DNA of 64,000 nucleotides from Isoetes taiwanensis (taxonomy: Eukaryota; Streptophyta; Lycopodiopsida; Isoetales; Isoetaceae): contig JAJEKV010000059.1 in assembly GCA_021234155.1 (NCBI GenBank), forward strand, positions 7,882,779 through 7,946,778, read 5' to 3'. This document shows, in pieces, positions 44,234 to 53,923 of this stretch. The translations under genes were made by a program, and so were the position numbers. Each line of letters opens with the position of its first letter. Position 1 is the first letter of the stretch. The notes under the pieces were generated by a model. The model made no database searches. It worked only from the letters and a program-made list of their open reading frames with translations, and was not told where the DNA came from.

Positions 44234-45829
44234 TGTGACGTTCCACATATTTATACGCCTATTTAAGTATAAATACATGACACGTCACTATGAATAATTA
44301 ATGGCACATTAATTATTCATAAGCTAAGGTTAGCTATGTTAATAATTAAATTATAACGGTGGAAACCTAACCCAAAACCCTAAGTCGAATTTAGGGCTTA
44401 TCCTAATATTAAAAAGGGCTAAAATACCAAATTAGCTAATATTAACCAATCTAGAGCTGCCACCTGGCCCAAATCGATTGGGCAAGGGAGAGTTACTAAC
44501 TTGGAACCCAAATTGGGGTTTTGTACCCCCATTTGCCCCAATTCGAATTGGGGGAGGTTGGTGGAGGAGGAGCTGCTGTTCCACCTTGTTCGGCCCAGCC
44601 GGGATGGAGAACCCGAGCGATAGTGGACCTAGCTTGATCCCGGTTAGTACGTAGATAGCTTGGATTTCTAGATAGTCATAGGATTAACCCTTGTATGCTC
44701 AGAAGGTAGCTAGGATTAACCCTTGTATGGATAGATGTATGGTTAATCTCTATTTTATGTTCTATTCGAAGCTATGGATGGATGGATGTATGTATAAGGA
44801 TAGCTTTCTTTCTGTTTCTCCTGTGTTGTATGGGTAAAAGGGGGGTAGAGACCTAAAGGCCATCTTAGAAGTAGAGATGCTCCTAGATAGAACCCTTAAA
44901 ACCCAGTAAATGCGGCCTGTGCACAAGAGCCTACCTGGCTGTGGATGCTATGATGTGGTTCAGCACCAGACAACGAGTATGAAGGTAAATCGGGGGCGGG
45001 GTCACGCCTAAGCGTGACTCTGGGACTCCCTACAATGTGCTAGGCTTATAGCGGGTCAGGTGTGTGGGCGGGTATGGAGTCACGACACTCTGGGCGGGCG
45101 TGAGTCATATGTGACCGTCACGGGCTCGAGCGGGTTGGTGAGCTGACCTTTAGATTTAGGGGAGTAAGTCGAGATGCGGATCGCGGGGGTCGGCTGATGC
45201 GACACGTGTTCTCCCCAGCACACCCGAGGGGATCCGTCATACTCGAGGGAGGAGGCAGCCTCTCGACCCTCATCCGGACCAGGGGAGATGTAACCAGGAG
45301 TATCTGAAGGGTGATTCCTTGGGATTGCATCTTGGAGGAGGGCTACAAGCATGTCATAGCATGATTGACCTATCACGCAAAGTGTGCGGGGGGATGGAGT
45401 GGACAACCCTAGCCATTGTCTTATGCCCGATAGCGCTATATGTTATACTTCCGTCTGTTGATATCTTGAGGCCACGGCCGTGGGTCACCTCCATGGAGTC
45501 TGAGCCAGGGGTAGAGCTCTTAGTTATGGTGTATTTCCTTTGTTATGTTAGTATTAGTTGTAGTTATATTGATGATGATGGGCCACCCTTTGTTGGTGGT
45601 ATATTATTTATTAGTATTGTTGCTAGGTGCTAACATATATATGCGCTTCCGCTATATAGGAATCAATAAAGTGGGGACGAATGACACCTCTGTGCCCTTC
45701 ACCCGGACACTTGGCCATCACAAGTGGTCTGAGTCAGACGGAGGGCCTTTCCGTGGTGATGGATTCGCCATGGGAGGGGAATTTCTCGTATTTATATGAT
45801 GGGCATCGTATGATTCGGGGAGCGTCGCA
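44234..45829. mobile_element. Solo LTR with 5-bp target-site duplication
   Basis: Starts TGTGACGTTCC and ends GGGGAGCGTCGCA, close to the TGTGACGT...ACGTCACA termini of the chromovirus LTRs at 49815 and 61231. It shares internal strings with them (cgcaaagtgtgc followed by gatggagtggacaaccct), but is clearly diverged. The flanks are TAGGC (44229-44233) and TAGGC (45830-45834), a perfect 5-bp TSD. No internal region is present. It splits a minus-strand LINE. Length is 1596 bp. Confidence 0.93.
44290..44320. repeat. Perfect 14-bp inverted repeat in the solo LTR
   Basis: ATGAATAATTAATG (44290-44303), loop GCA, CATTAATTATTCAT (44307-44320). It lies about 60 bp into the LTR, next to acacgtcac. Confidence 0.9.
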
Positions 45830-46716
45830 TAGGCTAAACATTACCTAATCAAGTGTGCATATCTGTGTTTTTTCTATCTATGCCATCAATTGCTGCTCAA
45901 AATATCAGTGAGTAGTTTTACCAATGATAAGTCTGCCATGATTATGCGGTAATTGGCATGCAGTCTAGATCACCTTGGAAGTAGTCTGCTGATGGTCCTT
46001 TGTGGGGGGAGCCTTCTGAAAGGGCCCAATTGAACAATCCGGTAAGGATTGAGAGAATCTATGCTCCAAACAGTTTAAGAGTTTCGCCTCATACCATCTA
46101 AATCTACAGCCTTGCTATTTGCGAGACGTTTGAAGCCTTTAGTAACATCTAGCTCCGTTATAATCAGTGTTGGACCTATTTGTGTTGGCACCTCTCTACA
46201 AACACCGTTAGGATTGTAAAACTGCATCAAGTATCGCTCCCACTATTCTCGAAAGATATTTCCAATAGTTTGCATAGGTCTCTATAGCACTCTTCTCCAA
46301 AATATCTTGGTGTGACGATCAAGGAGGTAGAATATTTTTGCTAACGTTTTGTCATGTCTCGTGTCTTCTTGCCTTTGAGGAAAGCTTTATATTGTTTGAT
46401 CACCTGCAAGATTAGAGTGGGATCAATTACTAGTCTGAGCTGGCATTTAAGCTCCATGCATTGAGTATCAAACCACATGTTTTGAGGAAAGCCTGTTGCA
46501 TACAAAGGCCTTTTTGTTCTTCCTAAACATCGTTACAGCGGCATTGGAAGAACTGCGATAACCTTGTCACTCTGTTGCTCTAAGATTGAAAGCTGCAGAA
46601 TTTCCATTAAACTTTCTATTAGCAGCTTGGCATAAGATTCTGCCGAGTCGTAATCCAGTCAAAGCCGAGCATGTGGAAGTTAGCTTGATACTGGATCTGC
46701 ATAGACTGCCAATCTG
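45830..46716 (-). mobile_element. LINE (minus), linker and RT N-terminus
   Basis: Minus-strand readings give MWFDTQCMELKCQLR (end of the endonuclease/linker), LLDRHTKIFWRRV, WERYLMQFYNPNG, ITELDVTKGFKRLANSKAVD followed by LDG (RT motif 0), and NYRIIMADLSLVKLL. All are collinear with the RT motif A at 44130-44187 on the other side of the solo LTR. Frames are broken. It is truncated at 46716 by the chromovirus junction. Confidence 0.75.
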
Positions 46717-49700
46717 CCAAGTCCTTCATAGTCCTGATAGATTCAGGAAGTAGCCATAACTTTGCATCCCCCAGAATGGTTCAAATGTTGAAGTTGAAAC
46801 CACTAAAGTCAAAGCCAAGGCCCGTTGTCTTAGCAAGTGGAGCAGTGAGGCAGACAGCAGGCAAGAGAATTAACTTCGACATCGATTTGCCAGGGATTAA
46901 TATCCAGATGGGGGCAGAAGTAATGGGCATTGGCAAGTATGACCTGATCATAGGAATGGAGTATCTTGGGCCAGCAGGAGCCATTATTGATTGTGGAAGC
47001 GGAAGGTGACCTTCCCAACACCCGGCGACAAGATCATTGAGATCCGCGGATAAAGAAGTTGTCCCCATCATGCGGTGTATGTCTTCTAAGCGGTTGTTCA
47101 AGTGCATCAAAAGCGGCGGGTAGCATACATCTTCAAGCTTGAGATTGATGAGCGAGTTAGAAGAAAGCAAAAGAAGGCGGGGTGCTTTCGACAAGTTGCG
47201 AAGCAAATAGCTAAGTTGATCCGCGGGGTTCCATGATCTCTTTCGGATGAGATCAGCGACTTCCTCCTCCGCGGGAGTCGAGTGTGAGATAGCACTTTCG
47301 AGCGGGGAACAAAAGCCGACAAATGTAAGGCCCCATCTGAGAATGGCGGCCTAAAGAGTTGGCCGGACTAAAAAGCAATTCAGGGGTTTCTCGACCTAGG
47401 CTTCATTAGACCTAGTGTCTACCGCCATTTGGGCGCCCATTATCTTTGTAAAGAAGAAGGATGGCGGTTTAAGGATGTGCATAGACTATAGGCGGTTGAA
47501 CAAGCACACCATTAAGAACAAGTATCGCTCCCCAGTCGAGATGACTTGATGGATCAACTCCAAAGGTGCAAAGGTCTTCTCAAAATCGACTTAAGGTCAG
47601 GGTTATCATCAGATCGGGATAAAGGAGGAAGATATCCATAAGACCGCCTTGAGCAGCGGTATGGGCACTATGAGTTCCGCGGTAATGCCTTTTCGGCTTA
47701 TCGAATGCCCCAGCGGCGTTCATGAGGCTCATGAGCGACATCTTCGAGGGGAGTTTTTAGACACCTTTGTGATTGTATTCTTTGATGACATTTTGGTGTA
47801 TAGCGATCCTTGAAGACCACGTACAACACTTAAGGAGAGTGCTAGAAAGTTGAAGAGGCACCGGTTATGCGCCAAGTTGTCGAAGTGCCACCATAGCGGG
47901 AGAAGGTGGAATACGGGTCATGTGATCTCAGCGGAAGGAATCTCGACATATCACGCCAAGATTGAACCCGTCATTCGATGGCGGCACGAAGAATGTGCAT
48001 GAAGTCGAAGTTTTCTCGGCCTAGCGGTACTCTGGAAGTTCGTAAAGAACTTTGCTAAGATAGCGGCCCCGCTAACAGACTTGGCGAGGGAGAAGGTGAA
48101 AGATTGGGCGCAGCATTGGCACAAGAAAGCCCAAGCGGGGTTTTGAATTGTTGAAGGAAGCTTTAACAACCGCCCGATCTTAACCCCCTGCCGGACCCGG
48201 AGAAAGATAAGCTTGTAACAACAGTCTGAGTAAGATAGCTACAGTGCGGTGCTCATGCAAGAAGAGCGTGTGGTAGCGTATGATTCGGGGGAAGATGAGC
48301 GGCGCCCGGCGTGCTACCCCACCCACGATCGAGAATTGCTTGCGGTCGTCGGGGGCATTAAAATTTGGAGGCACTATCTTTTGGGAAGGAAGTTCGGTTG
48401 GATCTGAGACCATCCGAGCCTCCAATATGTATTCACGCAACCACACCTCAACCTTGAGGCGGAGAAGGTGGATGGAGTTCCTTGAAGAGTATGACTTTGA
48501 TATAGTCTACAAGCCGGGGAAGCTCAATGTGGTAGCGAATGCGGCTTTCAAGGCATCCCACGACAACTAGAGTGCATTGCAATGCAATTTCGGCGCTCTC
48601 CAGCGACTTTGGTAAGAAGATTGAAGAGTCCTTGCCAGCGGATGCGGATTTCAAAAAAGAAGTATGGGCAAACCTCTCTAGGGAGGCTAGAAACGGATAA
48701 GGAGGCGGGGAAGCCTTTAAACATTATAAGAAGGAAGGCAACTTTGTTATACCATAAGAACAAGTTGTGCGTGCCCGAATCATCAGGTGTAAGGAAGTTG
48801 ATCCTCCATGACCGCTACTTGACCCAATAGGCTGGCCATGCGGGATTCATGAAAATATATTTCAAAGTCTTGCGGCAACTATTATTAGCCGGAATGAAGA
48901 AGCAAGTAGCTTCGCTACATCGGGGGAATGTCGGCTATGTCGTGAGGCGAAGGCGGGCGGCTTAATTCGAGGGAGCATTAGAGCCATTAAGCGGTGCCAA
49001 ATGCTAAGTGGGAGGTGATCAGCATGGATTTCATCCGCAGGACTTCCAAGGGCGATGGAGGAAAGATGCCTTGATGGTAGTGGTGGACAAGTTGTCGAAG
49101 ATGGCACATTTTGTGCCTTGCGGAAGGACCCACAGAATCTGGCTATGGATCTGACACCAAAGAGATCTTGAGGCTTCATGGCATGCCAAGGGAGATTATC
49201 TCCGGCGAGGGGATCGAAGTTTATGAGTGCCTTTTGGCAAGACCTCTTCGCGACATATAGGCATGGCCGGCATATAGGCATATAGGCCTGTCTCCGCTGA
49301 CCATAATGGAAGATTCACCCTCTTCCCTCTGGCAGGGAGATTAGCCATGCATCCATGTAGATAGGTGGGGTGGTCACTATATAACCAAAGTTTTATTAAT
49401 AATTAAAATGGTACTAGCGTGAGTGTGGTGCACTGCCAGCAGGCCAATAGAAAGGCCGGGGGGCAAAGGAGGTCGAGCTACTGAAAACTTACAACACAAA
49501 TTTTGTTGGAATGTGTTGCAAGGAATGAAAAGAATACCTAGAACAATAATTATGAAATGTTAAGGTTTTGATAAACTAAATTGTTATCATAAGTGAATTG
49601 TGAGTAACTTGTTGATGATGTAATGGATTGATAAGTTTATTTTATAAGCTAAGGGCTAATAATGCTTTAAAAATATTACCTTAAGGTAATCTTAGTAAAT

Positions 49701-49814
49701 GTGTAAGTATTATAGTGGTATATTGTATGTATCGGGGGGTGATTGCGGGTTAGGAAGATCCCAAGGTGGGGAGACCCGCGATCTTTGCCGGGCATCATTT
49801 CAAGGTGGGGAGAA
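46717..49814 (+). mobile_element. Chromovirus copy 1: truncated pol (PR-RT-RH-partial INT)
   Basis: Collinear with 57015-61230. It begins abruptly at ccaagtccttcatag inside pol. The protease has DSGSSHNF at about 46736-46760 and runs to GIGKYDLIIGMEYLG (frame 46776-47009, cleaner than in copy 2). RT follows ([20 protein letters not shown], about 47445-47500), then RNase H (WMEFLEEYDFDIVYKPGKLN, about 48470-48530) and integrase HHCC/core start (about 48780-49255). Relative to copy 2, about 1.2 kb is missing (copy 2 positions about 59478-60680). It removes the integrase C-terminal half and the chromodomain, so this copy cannot be autonomous. Confidence 0.88.
49801..49814 (+). promoter_or_regulatory. 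Polypurine tract before the first LTR
   Basis: aaggtggggagaa sits directly before the LTR start TGTGACG at 49815. The same tract precedes the second LTR at 61218-61230. This is the plus-strand priming site. Confidence 0.75.
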
Positions 49815-49966
49815 TGTGACGTTCGGCCACGATTATCACGGTCCCGGCATTATCTTGTATCTTGCCAAATCACACGCCACTCCCTCCGAAGCCGGCGTGT
49901 ACTTTGCGACATGTAGCCAAGTGGGGAGCCCCTAGGGGGCAACTTGCTAAGAATGTGCTTTAGTAT

Positions 49967-50125
49967 TAATGTGCACATTTACCAATGTACACATTAATGT
50001 AGGCACACATTTCCATATGGACACTTGATGCCAAGTGGGCCATACCCATGTGTGCAATTAATGTGCACATTTACAATGTACACATTAATGTGGGCACACA
50101 TTTCCATGTGGGCACATTTGGCCAC
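49967..50125. repeat. 91-bp tandem repeat in LTR U3
   Basis: Two units starting ttaatgtgcacatttac, the second shortened. Also present in LTR 2 at about 61382-61545. Self-complementary 10-12-mers within each unit could be factor-binding sites; that is inference. Confidence 0.8.
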
Positions 50126-50210
50126 CTAGCCATTAAAGGCAAGTGGGCCCATCCCTAATTATCCCACATGCCTAAAGGGGATAATTGGAAACCCTAGCCA
50201 ACCCCATGTC

Positions 50211-50218
50211 TATTTAAG
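50211..50218 (+). promoter_or_regulatory. LTR TATA-like box
   Basis: tatttaag, followed by ggaggaaaccctaac-like sequence, is conserved in LTR 2 at 61628-61635. It is the likely Pol II promoter of the retrotransposon genomic RNA. Confidence 0.5.
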
Positions 50219-51499
50219 GAGGGAAACCCTAACTTACCCATTTTTTTTCATTTCTAGGGTTTTAGAGCTCTTTTTAGGCGCCTCAAGAGCCAAAACGCCT
50301 CCCGGACTACTGCACTGGGAGAATTGCACCATTAGTTTCCCTTGATTCGGCGTTTTCAAGGGATGGTCGAGCTTCGGTCGGGGAGGAGCCGCTCAAGGAT
50401 CGGGGTTTTTAGGCAATTTAATAGCTTAAACCATGTTTGATGTCGTAGAATCAGTAGGTTTAGCCTATTAAATTGCCCATAGCAACTCTCTAGATCTCTA
50501 GATACCGGCTCTAACTAAAGAACCTAACTCTATGATATAGATTAGATATAGTTCTTTAGTTCTTACGTGATATATGTGGATGATGTATCTCTATGAACTC
50601 CTTGTATTGGGAAGGGGGTAGAGACCTAAAAAGCTTGGTAGTAGATGCTCCTAGATTAGCCTCTCTAGCACACTATAGATTTGGCTTTATGCACAAGAAC
50701 CACACCTGGGTTGTGGGTGAAGGGGGGGGCCCGGCTAAGAAGGAGGTTCATGTCCGACTCTTGAACGATCCCTCCGGTGTGTAAGGCCTACCAGGGGATC
50801 ATTGTGACTAGGTCTAATGGCTTACCACCGAGTCTTGGGGTAAGCATGGACTGGATTTGCCGTGAAGTGGTGTACACTTTCCATTGGGTTGGTCGAATCA
50901 CGAGGCGGTGGCCCTCTAGTCACCTCGAGTCGGCATGCGGATCTCTGGAGGGAGTGATCCCTTCCTCCCCATCGGAACTGGGAGGATGAGACCCGGGGAA
51001 TAGCCCCTTTGGCTATGCATCCCGTGAGCTCTGGTCCAGGTCCCGACACTTTTCAACCTACTACGCAAAGTGTGCCGCGGGAGGGGGCGGATGGAGTGGA
51101 CAACCCTATGCCATGTTCATATGCCGGCCCAAATCCATTGCCATGAATTACGCGCAATGAACTCTGAGACCCAAGCGTCGATCCAACCCCTTGAGTCCCG
51201 AGCCTTGGGTAGGACTCCCCATATGTATTGTGCTCACCTTGTTTATGCGGTCTTGATGGACCACCCTTCGAGGTGGATATGTGCTTATGCTATATCTTGA
51301 CATGTATGTTTTTTACTTCATGACTAGGTAGGCCACGAGGGAGGCGGGGTAAAATGACCCCTTCACTCTTCCCCTTGGAACCCGTCCACGATTTCAAGGT
51401 GTCGTCATGGAGGGCCCTGTATATCGGCCGCGAGGCGGTGCGGGGATGAACTCTGTTTGTATATGGTGAGTGCAGGTATCACGGTAGGGGCGTCCGCGG

Positions 51500-51510
51500 T
51501 GGTATCGAGC
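51500..51510 (+). promoter_or_regulatory. Primer-binding site (initiator tRNA-Met type)
   Basis: tggtatcgagc lies 2-4 bases after the LTR end. The usual plant iMet PBS is tggtatcagagc; the missing A falls at a CAG site, like many other scars here. This confirms that the LTR at 49815 acts as a 5' LTR. Confidence 0.75.
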
Positions 51511-51713
51511 AATGTTCTTGGTGACCAAGAGCAAAGCAATGACCATGCTCCCAGTAGTACTAACTTGATAGGATCCTTAAACCTCGAAAAGTGGGAAAAT
51601 GTTTTCTCATTTTTGTAGTAGATGCTAAGCTAGTAACAGTTAGAAGTGACCGAAAACATAATGAAAACATAAAAAGACTGAAATTGGTGAGCCAACTTCC
51701 TGAAAGTAGGGTG

Positions 51714-51781
51714 GTCTCACACGTCGCGCCGGAGGCGAAATGAGATTCTCATTTTGGGCTGGGGCTAACGCGATGTGAGAC
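51714..51781. repeat. Nested-palindrome module, copy 1
   Basis: Bounded by GTCTCACAC and gtgagac. Inside are a gcgccggaggcg-like stem and the atgagattctcat palindrome. It is related to 51914-51984 and 53571-53645. Confidence 0.8.
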
Positions 51782-51913
51782 ATTCAGCTTAAACACACCA
51801 AAAAGTCATAAATTACAGAAAATTAACTTGATAATTCTAATTTTGAGTTAAGAATTAGTAAAATGAGCATGTTATATGTGTAGAAAGCATAAAATCTAGC
51901 AAGGCCCCACCAT

Positions 51914-51984
51914 GTCTCACGTCGCCGCCCGAGGCGGGAAATGAGCTTTTCATTATCTGGCCTTTTGCGCAACGCGTGTGAGAC
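51914..51984. repeat. Nested-palindrome module, copy 2 (upstream of CENH3-like gene)
   Basis: GTCTCAC...GTGTGAGAC ends. The inner gccgcc-cga-ggcggg stem is perfect over five or six pairs; aaatgagcttttcatt forms a second stem; gcgcaacgcg a third. It lies 77 bp upstream of TATAAATAG. Confidence 0.8.
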
Positions 51985-52060
51985 CATGTTTAAATTTAGG
52001 TGTTTTAGATGTCCTAGATGACCCAAAAGGTAGTTTGAAGTTTGACCTAAAATTGACCCC

Positions 52061-52069
52061 TATAAATAG
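52061..52069 (+). promoter_or_regulatory. TATA box of the CENH3-like cassette
   Basis: tataaatag is 105 bp upstream of the next leader base before ATG 52174. A canonical plant TATA box, it is repeated at the same relative place in the second cassette (53802). Confidence 0.7.
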
Positions 52070-52173
52070 ACCTAGACCCCTTATTTTCGCGCAGAGACTT
52101 TTAGGAAAAATCCGCTTCCTCTCCTTGCCAAGGCGTATCTTCTCGGGCGATAGTTCGACGGCGAATCACAAAC

Positions 52174-53426
52174 ATGGCTCGCACAAAGCATCACAGCCAG
52201 AAGCCCCGCGGATCCTCCAGGGTCACGTAATTCCTACTGATTCCGGGAGGATATGGCAAAGAACGCCTTTTCCGCAAGGCTAATCTTTCTTCCAGAGGAG
52301 GATCGGACCGAGCACCAAACGAGGTCATAGGAGGAGGAGGAGCGCTTTATTATTATGGAGCAAATTCTCAGGAGATCGCAGAGGAGGAGAGAGAAGCAGG
52401 GAGCAATCTGAATGTATAGGGCAGCCGCCTACCGAGGAGCAACCTCGAGGCTTAAACCTGCCTGCAAAGGGAGGAGGGGAGGGAGAGAGAGAGGCACGGC
52501 ACGCTTAGCCCCCGCCGGGGGCTAGCTGAACCTCGCGGCCTTCATCAGCAAGTATGAAGACAAGGAGCGCCACGGGAGCAGAGGATCGGCGAACCGAAGA
52601 CGACCCAACCACACGGCAGCGGGCGGCGAAGAGGAAGGCCAAGGGCATCAAGGCGGGTGGCAGAAGAGTCGCCAAGGTTGGTAAGCGGGCGCAGGGCCCC
52701 GTCATCAATGAGCCGTCAGGTGAACAGACCCCGCCTTGACCGACCGACGACTTCTGACGATGATTACGCCCCCAACACGTAGGGGCGAGTTCTTCAAAAC
52801 CCCGCCGTGGGAGAAGGAAGTAGCCCGGGCCGGTGGTACCCTCGATGGCAGCAGAACCGACAGACAGCGAAGCCCCCACACCTTTTCCGACGTGGGATAG
52901 AGTTAAAGCCCCGCGACCCCAACGGGAGGCATACATGATAGACCCGGTCAAGGTCTATCAGAAGAAGATCAAAGAGCACAACGCCTATATGGCGAAGTGG
53001 GAGGCGTACAATGCTTATTACCAGCAACACAGGGTACGGACAATTGAAGGCGGACACCCGACGAGGAGTCAGACCCTGAAGCCGCCACCACCAAAGCCCA
53101 AGCCTCCCAGAGCACCAGGAAAGAAGCGGAGCAAGGGCAAGCAGAAGGAATAGAGAGCCCTCAAAGAAATCCGGCACTTCCAGCGGAGTTACGGACTCTT
53201 GATCCCCCGGGCACCGTTTCAACGCTTGGTCCGTGAAGTAATCCAGGAGTACAACACGGACATGCGCGTGACCGATGAAATGCTGCTGTGCTTACAGGAG
53301 GCAGCAGAGGAGAAAATAGTGCAGCATTTTGAAGATTCGATGGCCTGCACAGTACACGCAAAGAGGGTCACCCTCATGAGGCAGGATATGCATCTTGCCA
53401 GGCACATCAAGGGAGAACGGCCTTGA
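52174..53426 (+). pseudogene. CENH3-like histone H3 variant carried by the retrotransposon
   Basis: The first ATG after the TATA box (52174) starts MARTKHHSQKPRG, like plant CENH3/H3 N-termini, then a stop. A basic tail segment follows at 52554-52739 (KAKGIKAGGRRVAKVGKR). A single frame then runs from 52845 to 53426, interrupted only by one TAG (53151-53153). It ends in a Pro/Lys-rich tail and an 89-residue histone fold (53157-53423). Within the fold, ALKEIRHFQ, LLIP and the DSM-C-x2-HAKRVTLMRQD segment match CENH3 rather than canonical H3 (which has ALREIR, LLIRK, VTIMPKD). PFQRLVREV, the loop-1 length and the GER ending are H3-like. The tail is far longer than usual. Frames between 52230 and 52845 are broken: indels, undetected introns or decay. 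It sits between PBS and gag, same strand. Confidence 0.85.
52506..52524. repeat. 8-bp perfect hairpin
   Basis: TAGCCCCC, loop GCC, GGGGGCTA, inside the CENH3-like cassette. It could affect the transcript or be incidental. Confidence 0.75.
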
Positions 53427-53570
53427 GATTTTGTAAATAACAGAAATTTTTGTTAATATAAAGAATTTTGTGGGTAAATAATGTGTCTAGTCTAGCTTAA
53501 TTAAGTTAAGTTATAGAATTCTAGCTTTTGTTTTGAATAAATTGGAGTTTTTGAGCAAAATTGAGACGAT
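53427..53570 (+). other. Probable 3' flank of CENH3-like cassette
   Basis: An abrupt drop to AT-rich sequence after TGA, with gttaatataaagaat and gtaaataatgtg strings resembling plant near-upstream and poly(A) signals. No reading frame. This supports an independent transcription unit. Confidence 0.4.
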
Positions 53571-53645
53571 GTCTCACACGTCGTCGCCCGAGACGGAAAA
53601 ATGAGATTCTCATTTTTTGGGCTGAACGCAGCGATGAACCATGCC
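53571..53645. repeat. Nested-palindrome module, copy 3 (upstream of cassette 2)
   Basis: gtctcacacg, then cgtcgcccgagacgg, then atgagattctcat, then a decayed right end (gcgatgaaccatg). The same module lies upstream of the first cassette, although here the distance to the TATA box is longer (about 157 bp). Confidence 0.8.
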
Positions 53646-53801
53646 CAAAAATGTCCAAAATAGCTCCAAATCGACCAAATAAGGGGTTAGTTCTGCCTAA
53701 CTCGACGAGTTTAGTAGAATTATAGCCACCCTTTAATAGATCAGAATCACCCAATCTCAGTAAATTCTAGGTCATCCAAAAATTAGGGTTTTTCCCTTTT
53801 C

Positions 53802-53810
53802 TATAAATAG
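53802..53810 (+). promoter_or_regulatory. TATA box of cassette 2
   Basis: tataaatag, followed by a pyrimidine-rich leader (ctctcttcttcgc) and an ATG at 53924. Confidence 0.7.
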
Positions 53811-53923
53811 GTCCTCCATTTCTCAATTAGCACCCTGCAAGTTTGCTCTCCACTGCTTAGGCGATCTTCCAGCTCCCTGAGGCGCTTCTGCATCCGTTCG
53901 CTACTCTCTTCTTCGCTAGATCA

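Larger units (their letters stand above)
49815..51497 (+). mobile_element. Chromovirus LTR 1 (shared 5' LTR)
   Basis: Starts TGTGACGTTCGG and matches 61231-62851 almost throughout. It is both the 3' LTR of truncated copy 1 and the 5' LTR of copy 2. It holds a 91-bp tandem repeat (49967-50057 and 50058-50125) rich in aatgtgcacatt and aatgtacacatt palindromes, and a TATA-like tatttaag (50211-50218). Its end is scarred (gtaggggcgtccgcgg where LTR 2 has gtaggggacgtcaca), so the exact last base is uncertain. Confidence 0.9.

Noticed and set aside
52506-52524. Helitron 3' hairpin (TAGCCCCC-GCC-GGGGGCTAG)
   Set aside because: The CTAG overlaps the stem instead of lying ~10 nt downstream, so the geometry is wrong.
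53199-53426. Independent small histone-like gene starting at 53199
   Set aside because: That start is an internal non-ATG codon in the histone fold; the αN helix (ALKEIRHFQ) is encoded in the same frame upstream, back to 53157 and beyond.
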